This document shows positions 17,844 through 27,703 of a DNA stretch of 64,000 bases, piece after piece (position 1 is the stretch's first letter; each line of letters begins with the position of its first letter). Source of the DNA: RGIG4079 sp045531405 (lineage in GTDB: Bacteria; Bacteroidota; Bacteroidia; Bacteroidales; Muribaculaceae); NCBI GenBank assembly GCA_045531405.1, contig JAZSDX010000009.1, forward strand, positions 1 to 64,000, given 5' to 3'. The translations under genes and the position numbers were made by a program. Under the pieces are notes generated by a model. It had not been told where the DNA came from. It was given only the letters and a program-made list of their open reading frames with translations, and did not search any database.

Positions 17844-18950
17844 TTATTTAATTCTTTTCCCGTTTTGGAATTTTACGATAAATGCTTGCTCAAATTTCTT
17901 TTGAACATTTTTAAGCAGTGTTTTTGCTTCTTCTATTGATTGAGTTGAGCCAACAGTGTACTTATACATGCCATTGTCTATATAATTCCAAATAGGGGAT
18001 AGTCCCTTGAACTCTTTGTTCCCTTTTTTTAGTGGTTTTTTGCTTGTTAGAATTTGAATGCGATATGTTATGCTATTGTCAATAATGTCAATGTTGTTGT
18101 TGATATTAGCCTTGTTGTCTTCTTTTGAATCTCTTGTTATATTTTGTTCGGATTTTGGTTGCGTTTTATTATATGAGTAATAGTATTTTTGAAATGCATT
18201 ATATATAGCTTGTGCAAGTTGCTCTTGACCATCTGTTGAAGCGAGATATTCTTCTTGTGTAGGGTTACATATAAAATCTAATTCGATTAGAACAGATGGC
18301 ATACTTGTTGCCCACAAAACCCAAAATCCGGCTTGACGAACACCTTTGTTGGCGCGTTGAGCTGTTGATATTAGTTCATTTTGAACGGAGCTGGCAAATT
18401 CAATGCTTTGCATCATGTGTTTGTTTTGACTCAATTCAAAGATGATGTATGATTCTGTTGAATTTGGATTAAAACCACTATAAGTTGTAGTATAGTCGTT
18501 CTCTAACTCAATTACTGAATTCTCGCGCTTTGCAACGGCGAGATTGTCGTCGGAGCGATGTAGCCCGAGAGTGAAAACTGAAGCACCTGCAACTTTTGTG
18601 CGCCCGGGAGACTTAAGGTCTACAGAATTGACGTGTATTGAAATGAATAAATCCCCGTTTGCTTTGTTGGCAATGTTTGCTCGTTGTTGTAGTGTTAGGT
18701 ATTTATCTTTATTGCGAGTATATACAACTTTAATATTGTCGCATTCTTGGTCAATTTTTTTACCAAGAAGTTTTGCGACTTTTAGGGTTATATCTTTTTC
18801 TTGTGCATAAGCACCTACAGCTCCACTATCATGACCTCCATGGCCGGCGTCAATAACTACTACAAATTCATTGGCCCAAGAAGCCAATGAAAATAAAGCA
18901 AATGTTAAGAAAACAAATATTATTCGTGGTATATAATAACAATAATTCAT
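17844..18950 (-). CDS. N-acetylmuramoyl-L-alanine amidase (Amidase_3) with C-terminal SPOR-like region
   Basis: About 368 residues from the ATG at 18950, chosen because it begins a standard signal peptide (MNYCYYIPRIIFVFLTFALF, cleavage near SWA-NEF). The Amidase_3 domain starts at once: VVVIDAGHGGHDSGAVGA carries the first zinc His, with a downstream Glu in SVLIELDFICNP. The final ~75 residues (TYRIQILTSKKPL to the end) resemble a peptidoglycan-binding SPOR domain. Role: cleavage of the stem peptide from glycan during cell separation. It leads the amidase-mlaD unit and is divergent from gldB. Confidence 0.9.
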   Translation of the reverse strand: MNYCYYIPRIIFVFLTFALFSLASWANEFVVVIDAGHGGHDSGAVGAYAQEKDITLKVAKLLGKKIDQECDNIKVVYTRNKDKYLTLQQRANIANKANGDLFISIHVNSVDLKSPGRTKVAGASVFTLGLHRSDDNLAVAKRENSVIELENDYTTTYSGFNPNSTESYIIFELSQNKHMMQSIEFASSVQNELISTAQRANKGVRQAGFWVLWATSMPSVLIELDFICNPTQEEYLASTDGQEQLAQAIYNAFQKYYYSYNKTQPKSEQNITRDSKEDNKANINNNIDIIDNSITYRIQILTSKKPLKKGNKEFKGLSPIWNYIDNGMYKYTVGSTQSIEEAKTLLKNVQKKFEQAFIVKFQNGKRIK

Positions 18951-19109
18951 ATTATTAAATATTGATGCAAATTTACGAAATAACCATTGATTATCCATTC
19001 TAATTAGCGACTTTTTTAATAATACATAATTAATATAAGAGAATTTGGAGATAATTTTATGCTTTTTGAAAAATTATCATTTATTTTGTGGCGAAAAAAA
19101 ATAATTGCA

Positions 19110-20099
19110 ATGAAAAAAATATTTTATTTATTAGTTATTACATCACTTTCGTTCTTATGGGGTACATCATGTAATTCGTCAGATGATTATAGTCAATATC
19201 CTCCGGTTGAAATAAATCGGTTAGATGAGGTAGTATATGACCAATTTTTGTCGGGCGATTCTCCGAGTCCTATTTTTGATAGCATAATGGAGCCTGGTGT
19301 TTCAGCAGTTACTACTATGTTGAATTTGGGCCATCCTATTGATTCAGCATTTGAAAAATACATCAAATCTGATGCCGTTAAATTATTTACTCCTGAGGTT
19401 GCTAATATGTTTAGTGATTTAACATCGTTAGAATATATTCTTGGAGGAATTAAGGCTAATTTTGAAACGGAATTGCCAGAGGTTAATATGTGTGATTTGT
19501 ATGCGATTGTTTCACCATATCGACAATCAATATTTATTGCAGATTCTACAATGTTAATCGCCCTAAATCATTATTTGGGTCATAATCATAAGGTATATGA
19601 AGGATTTGATGAATATATAAAAAAAACAAAGGATGCAGATTATATACCATATGATATAGTAGAGGCGCATATTGGAGCAATAATGCCATATGAAACAAAT
19701 GGAAATGATGATGTGTTAAGCAAATTGTTGTATGCTGGAGTTATTGCGGAAGCAAAAATGAGACTTGTGCCTCATGCAGCATTGAATTATGCATTAGGAT
19801 ATACTCCAGAAGAATTGCAATGGTTGGAAGAAAATCAACAACAATTATGGAATGCCTTGGTTGCAAAAGAGATGCTCTATTCCAACGCTTATATGGATAT
19901 AGATAGATTGTTGTCTCCAGCTCCTTTGACTTCAATATTGCATCCTCAAGCTCCAGGAAGAGCTGGTCGCTTTTTGGGGTATAAAATAGTGCAAGCCTAT
20001 TTAGATAAAAATCCAAAAATGGAACTTTCTCAATTATTAAAACCGGAATTCTATAAATCTCAGCAAATATTAATAAATTCGGGGTATCAAGGCATATAA
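19110..20099 (+). CDS. gldB: GldB-like gliding-motility lipoprotein
   Basis: 329 residues from the ATG at 19110, which gives a short signal and lipobox (SFLWGTSC). The mature part contains INRLDEVVYDQF, a typical GldB opening, and EAKMRLVPHAALNYALGYTP with the metal-site-like spacing seen in this family, ending with AGRFLGYKIVQAYLDKNP. Family knowledge: GldB is required for gliding in Flavobacterium, but homologues are widespread in non-gliding Bacteroidales, where the role is unknown. Its stop lies one base from the priA stop on the opposite strand. Confidence 0.82.
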   Translation: MKKIFYLLVITSLSFLWGTSCNSSDDYSQYPPVEINRLDEVVYDQFLSGDSPSPIFDSIMEPGVSAVTTMLNLGHPIDSAFEKYIKSDAVKLFTPEVANMFSDLTSLEYILGGIKANFETELPEVNMCDLYAIVSPYRQSIFIADSTMLIALNHYLGHNHKVYEGFDEYIKKTKDADYIPYDIVEAHIGAIMPYETNGNDDVLSKLLYAGVIAEAKMRLVPHAALNYALGYTPEELQWLEENQQQLWNALVAKEMLYSNAYMDIDRLLSPAPLTSILHPQAPGRAGRFLGYKIVQAYLDKNPKMELSQLLKPEFYKSQQILINSGYQGI

Positions 20100-20100
20100 C

Positions 20101-22569
20101 TTACATGGGGTCAACATCATAATATACAATGATCCCTTTCATGCGAGGATGTTGATGCATTTGTTCATAAGTATTGCGTAATATTTGTTTTACCTTTTTC
20201 ATTGAGGCATTAATTTCCACTTTGAGCATTATTTTGCGAATATATAGAGATTGAATACGACCAATAATTGGTTCTTCCGGTCCAAAAATTCGATTGCCAA
20301 ATAGTTCTCGTAATCGAGAAGCATATATTGAAGATATTTCAATTAGGGAGTCGTTGTCTCGGTGTTTTAGGTAAATATATATAATTCGAGTAAATGGTGG
20401 GTAGTTAAATAGCTTTCGCTCATTAATTTCGTGGTTGTAAAATCCTATATAGTCGTGATTTTTTAGATATTGAATTATTGGGTGTTTGGTGTTAAATGTT
20501 TGTATAATAACTTTCCCCTGAGAATTGCGTCTTCCCGCTCTTCCGGCAACTTGTTCAAGCATATTAAAAGCTCGTTCTGATGATCGGAAATCGGGGAAAT
20601 TTATTATTGAGTCGGCATTAAGAACTGCAACTAAGCTAACTTCGCCGAAGTCTAAGCCTTTGGAAACCATTTGAGTGCCAATTAAAATGTCGGCCTTGTG
20701 GTTAGAAAATTCATCAATGATATTCTCATAGCTGTCTTTGTTGCGAGTTGTATCAAGATCCATTCGCAAAATACGGTGGTTTGGGAATAATTTGGATACT
20801 TCATCTTCAATACGTTCGGTTCCGTATCCTAATATTTCAACGGCCGGTTCTTTACATGAAGGACATGTGTTTGGTAATGGATATGATGCTCCGCAATAGT
20901 GACAGATGAGTTGGTGTTGAAATCTATGATATGTAAGGGATACATCACAATGTTGACATTTGGGAATCCATGCACATTGTTTACATCTTGCCAATGGAGC
21001 AAACCCCCTTCTGTTGTGGAAAATTATCACTTGATTCCCATCATTAATTGCTTGTTTAGATGTATTAATTGTGTCTTGAGCAAATGATCCTTTTGTAAGA
21101 TATCGCTTTCGACATATTGTCATGTCAATAATTTCAATTTGAGGAAGAGTGATGTTGTCATATCTTTGAAGCAATTCCACAAATCCAAATTTATTACTTT
21201 TTGCTTTGTAATATGTTTCAATAGATGGGGTAGCACTTCCTAAAAGTGTTTTGGCTCCATGCATTGACGCTAATACGATGGCGATGTCTCTAGCGTTATA
21301 TCTAGGGGCAGGGTCATGTTGCTTGTAGCTTGTTTCATGTTCTTCGTCAACAATTATAATACCTAATCTGCTAAATGGGAGGAATAAAGAAGAGCGAGCT
21401 CCAATGATAACGCATGGTTCGTTATCTGATAACAACTTTTTCCAGATATCAACACGTTCATTATCGGAAAATTTAGAATGGTATATCAATACTCTATCTC
21501 CAAAAACTTTTTGCAATCTTCTTGTTAGTTGGGTCGTTAATGCTATTTCTGGTACGAGAAAGAGTGCTTGATCTCCACGTTGTAATATATATGATATAAG
21601 GTGGATATATATTTCGGTCTTGCCACTTGAGGTAACTCCATGAAGAAGAGTGATGTCGTGGTCAATAAATGATTTGTGTATGTTGTCTAACGCAGTTGAT
21701 TGACTTTCGCTAAGTATGGGAAGCTGATTAGTAACCACTCCGTTAAACTTAAAACGATTAATTTCTTTTTTGTATATCTCTATAATACCTTTTTTTGATA
21801 GAGCCGTAATTATTGCATTTGTAGAGCCCGTGCGTTCAAGTAATTGTGCTTTAGAAACATCTATAATATCAGAATCTTTGCGATTAAGATTGCTCATTTC
21901 AATGAGTGCGAGTAACATTGACTCTTGCTTCTTTGCTCCTTTTACTAATTTGAACGCATTATGGAGTGCTTCGCTGTTTTGTTCTACAAGAATTCTAATG
22001 TATGTTTCTTTTTTTGAACGATATTTTTCAATTAATTTCTCTGAAATAATTATGGCTCCAATCGACAATAAGTGTTGTAATATGTTTATGCAGTTCTTGA
22101 ATCCTGTTTTTTTCTCAATTTCAGCAGGTGATAGTTTTCCTTCGTGATTAAGAAGTTGACATATAATTGTCTCACGCTCATTAAGTGTAGTTTCTGGCAA
22201 AATTTCAAAATCGGAATTATATTCTATTATAGTTTCGCTTTCTACTTTTAGTCCGGCAGGAATTGCAGCCTTATATACATCACCAATTGAACATAAATAA
22301 TATTCACTAATCCATTGCCACAATTTTAGTTGTGGATGTTTTATTATAGGGAAATCATCAAGTGTAGCTATTATATCTTTGGTTTTATATCCTTCTGGTG
22401 CAATTGGGGATATTGATGATACTATGCCTGTATAGAATTTCTTTGCACCAAACTGAACAACAACACGATATCCAATCTTTATGAGATTAGACATGTGCTC
22501 TGGAATGCGATAAGTGAAAGATGCATTTAGAGGCAATGGGAGTATTACTTCGGCATATAATTGAGACAT
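20101..22569 (-). CDS. priA: Primosomal protein N' (replication-restart helicase PriA)
   Basis: 822 residues. N-terminal 3'BD domain (VILPLPLNASFTYRIPEHM), Walker A GVTSSGKTEIY near 314, DEEH helicase box near 410, and the inserted zinc-binding cysteine cluster CKQC..CQHC..CHYC..CPSC at ~530-575, followed by QVAGRAGRR motif VI. Role: recognition of stalled forks and reloading of the replisome. Length matches Bacteroidetes PriA. Upstream is the terminator of the M48 gene, so it has its own promoter. Confidence 0.96.
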   Translation of the reverse strand: MSQLYAEVILPLPLNASFTYRIPEHMSNLIKIGYRVVVQFGAKKFYTGIVSSISPIAPEGYKTKDIIATLDDFPIIKHPQLKLWQWISEYYLCSIGDVYKAAIPAGLKVESETIIEYNSDFEILPETTLNERETIICQLLNHEGKLSPAEIEKKTGFKNCINILQHLLSIGAIIISEKLIEKYRSKKETYIRILVEQNSEALHNAFKLVKGAKKQESMLLALIEMSNLNRKDSDIIDVSKAQLLERTGSTNAIITALSKKGIIEIYKKEINRFKFNGVVTNQLPILSESQSTALDNIHKSFIDHDITLLHGVTSSGKTEIYIHLISYILQRGDQALFLVPEIALTTQLTRRLQKVFGDRVLIYHSKFSDNERVDIWKKLLSDNEPCVIIGARSSLFLPFSRLGIIIVDEEHETSYKQHDPAPRYNARDIAIVLASMHGAKTLLGSATPSIETYYKAKSNKFGFVELLQRYDNITLPQIEIIDMTICRKRYLTKGSFAQDTINTSKQAINDGNQVIIFHNRRGFAPLARCKQCAWIPKCQHCDVSLTYHRFQHQLICHYCGASYPLPNTCPSCKEPAVEILGYGTERIEDEVSKLFPNHRILRMDLDTTRNKDSYENIIDEFSNHKADILIGTQMVSKGLDFGEVSLVAVLNADSIINFPDFRSSERAFNMLEQVAGRAGRRNSQGKVIIQTFNTKHPIIQYLKNHDYIGFYNHEINERKLFNYPPFTRIIYIYLKHRDNDSLIEISSIYASRLRELFGNRIFGPEEPIIGRIQSLYIRKIMLKVEINASMKKVKQILRNTYEQMHQHPRMKGIIVYYDVDPM

Positions 22570-22623
22570 GGTATTGCAAAGTTACAATAAATTAATAAAG
22601 GATTTATATAATTAGATAAAAAA

Positions 22624-22643
22624 AGGTTGTCGCAAGACAACCT
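22624..22643 (-). terminator. Terminator after the M48 protease gene
   Basis: Perfect 8-bp stem AGGTTGTC (22624-22631) / GACAACCT (22636-22643), loop GCAA, followed on the minus strand by seven T. Confidence 0.85.
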
Positions 22644-22665
22644 CTAAGTGTTAGAATGAAGTATG

Positions 22666-23445
22666 TTACATATAACCCTCAGCTTTTGCTCGCTGTTCCA
22701 TTCTTACTATTCGATTGTCAAGTTCGGGGTGTGTTGAAAATAATTGAGTAATGGCACTTGATGTTGATGAGGATGTAGAGCCTTGCATTTGCTTTAATTT
22801 CTTAAATGATAGTACCATTGCATATGGATTCTTTCCGTTTTTCTTTAGAAATTCATATCCATATTCATCTGCGGCATATTCTTGCTTTTGTGAATAGTTT
22901 GCACTGAGATAAGCCTCGCCAAGTGCTCCGAGTTCAGAATCGGTTAAAGAGGCAATTGTGCTACTTGTTGACGCAAGACCATCTTTTAGAGCCGATGTCA
23001 TTAGTGAATTTTTGAATGCATTTTTTGAGTCTCTATTGGCAATGTGTCCAATTTCATGTCCGATGACGCCTAAAACCTCTTCGTCCGACATGATGTCCAT
23101 TAATCCGGAATATACACGAATGCTCCCATCTGGGCATGCAAAAGCATTGACATCTTTGATATTGTACACTTTGAAGTTTAAGGTAATGCCATTAGCATCG
23201 GTTAACCCGGAAGTGAGTTTTCGCAATCGTTTAGTGTATTGACTATTTTCGCTACACACATTATTGCTGGCATCTGTTTGTGCAATATAGTCTGACACAT
23301 ATGCTGCCATTTGGGCATCGGTAATAGTTACCGCTTGAAGCACTTTTGTGATTCCAGATGCTGCGCGAGTTTGGTCTATTTGTGAAAGAGAATTACAAGA
23401 AAATAATGTTGTAATTGTAAATAATGAGATAATCAGTTTTTTCAT
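22666..23445 (-). CDS. M48-family zinc metalloprotease, lipoprotein
   Basis: 259 residues. The N-terminus has a signal with lipobox TLFSC (Cys17). The zinc motif HEIGH lies near residue 130, with the downstream zinc Glu in EYAADEYGYEF near 190, as in LoiP/YcaL and the Oma1-like M48C group. Role: periplasmic quality control of outer-membrane assembly is known for the E. coli relatives; here it is inferred. It is monocistronic with its own terminator. Confidence 0.88.
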   Translation of the reverse strand: MKKLIISLFTITTLFSCNSLSQIDQTRAASGITKVLQAVTITDAQMAAYVSDYIAQTDASNNVCSENSQYTKRLRKLTSGLTDANGITLNFKVYNIKDVNAFACPDGSIRVYSGLMDIMSDEEVLGVIGHEIGHIANRDSKNAFKNSLMTSALKDGLASTSSTIASLTDSELGALGEAYLSANYSQKQEYAADEYGYEFLKKNGKNPYAMVLSFKKLKQMQGSTSSSTSSAITQLFSTHPELDNRIVRMEQRAKAEGYM

Positions 23446-23623
23446 ATACTTATTTTTTTACAAAGTTAGTGAAAAATGAAATACGATGAAAGAGATTTTA
23501 TGTCAATAGATTTAGATTTAATTGAAAAATATGCATAATTAAATAATTATTTCTTTAATTGGAAAATATGTATTACTTTTGCAGTATATAATTAATAAAG
23601 TTTTTAACAATATAGGCGTGGTT

Positions 23624-24532
23624 ATGGAAAAACCAACATTATTAGTTCTAGCTGCTGGAATGGGGAGTCGTTATGGGGGACTTAAGCAACTAGATGGTGT
23701 GGGTCCCAATGGAGAAACCATTATGGATTATTCTATATATGATGCAATTCAAGCTGGTTTTGGAAAGGTGGTATTTGTAATACGTCATGATTTTGAGCAA
23801 GAGTTTAGAGATAAAGTTTTGACAAAGTATGATGGTTATATTGATACAGATGTAGTATTTCAATCGTTAGATGCATTACCAGAAGGATATTTGTGCCCAA
23901 AAGAGCGAGAAAAACCTTGGGGAACAAATCATGCTGTATTAATGGGGAAGTCTGCAATAAAAGAACCATTTGCAGTAATAAATGCAGATGATTTTTATAG
24001 TAGAGATGCATTTATGGTGATATCTAAAGAACTTTGTAAACCCAGAACATCTTCAGGCGATTATTGTATGGTAGGATTTAGAGTAGGAAATACCATTACT
24101 GAAAATGGAACAGTTTCGCGTGGAGTATGTTCTGATAAAGATGGTTATTTAGCATCGGTGACAGAACGAGGGGCAATTCATGCTAATGCTAATGGAGATA
24201 TTGTTTATCCCGATGCTGAAGGTGTTGAGCATGTATTAGACCCAATGACTCCTGTTTCAATGAATTTTTGGGGCTTTACTCCTGATTATTTTGATTTCAG
24301 TGAGCGTGAGTTTATCAAGTTTTTAGATGAACGTATTAATGAACCTAAATCAGAATATTTTATTCCAACAGTAGTGGATAATCTAATTAAATCAGGTGAG
24401 GCAAAGGTGAAATTACTTGATACTGAAGCAAAATGGTTTGGTGTTACATATGCTGAAGATCGTGAAGGTGTCATGGCTAATTTATTGGCGCTTCATAATA
24501 ATGGAGTCTATCCGGCAAAATTATTTAATTAG
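23624..24532 (+). CDS. Sugar-nucleotide type nucleotidyltransferase
   Basis: 302 residues from the ATG at 23624. The opening LVLAAGMGSRYGGLKQLDGV is the nucleotide-binding loop of NTP_transferase enzymes, and VINADDFYSRDAF near 125 is the metal-binding region. The closest general type is the glucose-1-phosphate nucleotidylyltransferase fold, but the substrate cannot be told. The next gene (Dus) begins four bases past its stop, so they share a transcript. A -7-like TATTACTTTTG lies near 23573-23582. Confidence 0.85.
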   Translation: MEKPTLLVLAAGMGSRYGGLKQLDGVGPNGETIMDYSIYDAIQAGFGKVVFVIRHDFEQEFRDKVLTKYDGYIDTDVVFQSLDALPEGYLCPKEREKPWGTNHAVLMGKSAIKEPFAVINADDFYSRDAFMVISKELCKPRTSSGDYCMVGFRVGNTITENGTVSRGVCSDKDGYLASVTERGAIHANANGDIVYPDAEGVEHVLDPMTPVSMNFWGFTPDYFDFSEREFIKFLDERINEPKSEYFIPTVVDNLIKSGEAKVKLLDTEAKWFGVTYAEDREGVMANLLALHNNGVYPAKLFN

Positions 24533-24536
24533 ATAA

Positions 24537-25457
24537 ATGAAAATATTTTTTGCTCCGTTGCAAGGATATACCGATGCAGCTTATCGTATGTTTCATAATG
24601 AAATATATGAAAGTTGCATCGATTGTTATTATACACCTTTTTTTAGGATTGAAAAAGGCAGTCCACGAGTAAAAGATATTATAGACATAGGATTGAATCA
24701 AAGTAATATAAAAGTTGTGCCACAAGTTATTGCGAAGGATATTAATGAATTCAAACTGCTTGTTGATGCTATTGCCAAATGTGGATATACCGAAATAGAC
24801 ATAAATATGGGTTGCCCTTTTCCATTGCAAGTAAAGCGAGGTAGGGGAGCCGGGTTGTTTGTAAATCCCGACCAAATTGCTTTGATTTTAGACGCTGTTG
24901 CAACTATGAGCCAATTGCAATTTTCGATAAAGATGCGATTGGGAAATAAAGATAATCAACAATGGAAAGGTATTGTTAGAGAAATAAATAATACTCCATT
25001 AAAACATATTACAATACACCCACGTATTGCGAGTCAACAATATAATGGACAAGTTGATATGTCATCATTTGAAGAATTTTGTAGCGCGATTTCTCATAAG
25101 ATAGTATATAATGGTGATATCACAACAGTGGCGCAGATTGAAAATTTAAATAAGTCCTATCCACATTTATATGGAGTAATGATTGGTAGGGGGTTGTTGT
25201 CTCGCCCATCAATGGCTATGGAGTATAAAAAACGTGTAGAGTTGTCAGAACAAGAACAATTACTCAAAATTTTAATGCTTCACAATAAACTTTTTCAGTT
25301 TTATTCGTCTAAGTTACAGGGAGATACCCAATTGTTGTTAAAAATGAAAACATTTTGGGATTATTCTAAACCATTAATTGGACATAAAAACTTTAAGCAA
25401 ATTAAAAAATCAAGTTCGATATCAAAATACAATTCAGTTGTAAATATGATATGTTGA
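24537..25457 (+). CDS. tRNA-dihydrouridine synthase family protein
   Basis: 306 residues. FMN-binding opening FFAPLQGYTDAAYR, the catalytic-loop NMGCP near residue 90 with the active Cys, and ITIHPRIASQQYNG near 160 and GVMIGRGLLSRP near 217 that bind the FMN phosphate. Role: NADPH-dependent reduction of uridines in tRNA D-loops. The position specificity cannot be assigned; the sequence is divergent from DusA/B/C, e.g. NMGCPFPLQVKRGRGAG. Co-transcribed with the upstream nucleotidyltransferase. Confidence 0.88.
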   Translation: MKIFFAPLQGYTDAAYRMFHNEIYESCIDCYYTPFFRIEKGSPRVKDIIDIGLNQSNIKVVPQVIAKDINEFKLLVDAIAKCGYTEIDINMGCPFPLQVKRGRGAGLFVNPDQIALILDAVATMSQLQFSIKMRLGNKDNQQWKGIVREINNTPLKHITIHPRIASQQYNGQVDMSSFEEFCSAISHKIVYNGDITTVAQIENLNKSYPHLYGVMIGRGLLSRPSMAMEYKKRVELSEQEQLLKILMLHNKLFQFYSSKLQGDTQLLLKMKTFWDYSKPLIGHKNFKQIKKSSSISKYNSVVNMIC

Positions 25458-25522
25458 TATTGAATTATCAATTTTTAGTATTTTTGTAGAATAGAAAATT
25501 AATAAGTAATAAATATATGTAT

Positions 25523-27604
25523 ATGAAAAAATTATTATTGTCATTATTAACATTTACTGCGATTATGACCCAAGCTCAAAATCCTTTTATGCAGAAGTTC
25601 GATACTTATAAAGAGTCTGCACCTTTTAGTAAAATTCAAAATTGTCATTATGAAGAGGCTATTGATCGAGGAATCAAATTGGCTCAACAAGAAATAGATG
25701 CGATAGTGAAGCAGCGTTCACGTCCTGATTTTGAAAATACTATTGTTGCTCTTGAAAATGTAGGTGAGGATTTGAATAGAGTATTGAATGTGTTTTATCC
25801 TCTATTGTCATCAAATAGTGATGATGAAATGATGGAAATTTCACTTCGTGTTTCAGCTAAATTAAGTGAATATTCAACAAATATTAGTTTGAATGAAGGT
25901 TTGTGGCAAAGAATAAAAGAGGTATATGATAATAAAGATCTCTTTAACCTTGATGCTGAAGACAAAATGTTGCTTCAACGCACGTATGACTCATTTGCTC
26001 GTTCAGGTGCAAATCTTCAAGGTGAGGATCGTAACACATATCGCAAATTATCGGCTGAATTATCTGAATTGACAACTAAATTTGGACAGAATGTACAAAA
26101 AGAGCTTAACACTTATGAAATTTGGTTGACAAAAGATGATCTTGCCGGACTCCCCGAAAGCTCAATTGAAGCCGCAGCTCTTGCCGCAAAGGAAAAAAAT
26201 AGAGAGGGTGAGTATCTATTTACTTTGGCTCAACCCACCTATATGGCATTTATGAAGTATTCTTCTCGTCAAGATCTGCGTGAAAAAATGTATCGTTTAT
26301 ATAACGGGCGTAATCAAAAAGGGGAATATTCAAATGTTGATGTAATGAAACGCATTGTAGAGGTGCGTCGTGAGATTGCAAACCTTATTGGATATAAAAC
26401 ATACGCTCAATATAGCCTTGAACGCACTATGGCACAAACGCCTGAAAATGTGTATAATCTGCTCGACCAATTACGTGATGCTTACCGCCCCGCTCAACAA
26501 GCTGAGTTTGCGGCTATTGAGGAATATGCTTCACAACTCGAAGGTCGCACAATTAAAATGCAACCATGGGATTATAGCTATTATTCAAATAAACTTAAAA
26601 ATGCGAAATATAGCTATAATGAAGAGGAACTTCGACCATATTTTGAATTAAATAATGTGATTGATGGAGTATTTGGTCTTGCAACTAAACTTTATGGTTT
26701 GAAATTCACTAAAATTACAAATGTAGATATATATCACCCCGATGTTACTGCATTTGAAGTAACTGATGATAAAGGTGAGTATATTGGTCTCATTTATACC
26801 GATTTCTTCCCTCGTGCAAGTAAACGCCCAGGAGCGTGGATGACAGGTTTCAAAGACCAATCAAATCTTAATGGAAACATGGTCCGTCCTCATGTGTCGA
26901 TTGTAATGAATTTCACTAAGCCAACAGCTGATAAACCTTCATTATTGACTCCTTACGAAGTTGAAACATTCCTTCATGAATTTGGACACGCTCTTCATGG
27001 ATTGTTAGCAAATACAAAATATGCTTCATTATCAGGTACATCAGTTTATCGTGATTTTGTAGAATTACCATCTCAGTTTAATGAAAATTATCTAACTGAA
27101 AAAGAATTCCTTGATGGCTTTGCTAAACATTATCTCACAGGTGAACCTATTCCACAAGAAATGATTGACAAAATTATTTCTTCATCACAATATGGTGCTG
27201 CCTATGCGTGTCTCCGTCAATTGTCGTTTGGTTATCTCGATATGGCTTGGCACACATCAACAACAGCAATCAATGATGCTGCTTCATTTGAAACTGAAGC
27301 GATGAAAGGTGTTGAAATGTTTTCACCTATTGAGGGGTGCTCAATGTCTCCTCAATTTAACCATATTTTCTCGGGTGGATATGCTGCGGGATATTATAGT
27401 TATAAATGGAGTGAAGTTCTTGATGCCGATGCTTTTTCTATGTTCTTGGAAAATGGAATTTTTGATAAGAAAACAGCCGATGCATTCCGTGAAAACGTAT
27501 TAATGAAAGGTGGTACAGAAAATCCGGCTGAACTATATCGTCGTTTCAGAGGTCAAGATCCATCAATCGACGCACTTCTCAAACGCGACGGAATCAAAAA
27601 GTAA
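25523..27604 (+). CDS. dcp: M3-family peptidyl-dipeptidase (Dcp-like)
   Basis: About 693 residues from the second ATG (25523), which starts a signal peptide (MKKLLLSLLTFTAIMTQAQ). The zinc motif HEFGHALHG lies near residue 484, with the family partner segment around FVELPSQFNENY near 513. Length and layout match dipeptidyl carboxypeptidase/oligopeptidase F relatives. Role: release of C-terminal dipeptides in the periplasm (inferred). A -7 element TATTTTTG precedes it near 25480; codon use is noticeably richer in C/G-ending codons in the second half than in its neighbours, which suggests high expression. Confidence 0.92.
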   Translation: MKKLLLSLLTFTAIMTQAQNPFMQKFDTYKESAPFSKIQNCHYEEAIDRGIKLAQQEIDAIVKQRSRPDFENTIVALENVGEDLNRVLNVFYPLLSSNSDDEMMEISLRVSAKLSEYSTNISLNEGLWQRIKEVYDNKDLFNLDAEDKMLLQRTYDSFARSGANLQGEDRNTYRKLSAELSELTTKFGQNVQKELNTYEIWLTKDDLAGLPESSIEAAALAAKEKNREGEYLFTLAQPTYMAFMKYSSRQDLREKMYRLYNGRNQKGEYSNVDVMKRIVEVRREIANLIGYKTYAQYSLERTMAQTPENVYNLLDQLRDAYRPAQQAEFAAIEEYASQLEGRTIKMQPWDYSYYSNKLKNAKYSYNEEELRPYFELNNVIDGVFGLATKLYGLKFTKITNVDIYHPDVTAFEVTDDKGEYIGLIYTDFFPRASKRPGAWMTGFKDQSNLNGNMVRPHVSIVMNFTKPTADKPSLLTPYEVETFLHEFGHALHGLLANTKYASLSGTSVYRDFVELPSQFNENYLTEKEFLDGFAKHYLTGEPIPQEMIDKIISSSQYGAAYACLRQLSFGYLDMAWHTSTTAINDAASFETEAMKGVEMFSPIEGCSMSPQFNHIFSGGYAAGYYSYKWSEVLDADAFSMFLENGIFDKKTADAFRENVLMKGGTENPAELYRRFRGQDPSIDALLKRDGIKK

Positions 27605-27643
27605 GGTAATGATGCCAAAAGTAATAAGTAATTTATTAATATG

Positions 27644-27677
27644 AAAACGGGTGGCAAAATTCAATGCCACCCGTTTT
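27644..27677. terminator. Bidirectional terminator after dcp
   Basis: Perfect 13-bp stem AAAACGGGTGGCA (27644-27656) / TGCCACCCGTTTT (27665-27677) between two convergent genes. Confidence 0.85.
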
Positions 27678-27703
27678 GTATTTTATAGAATGTCTATATT
27701 TGC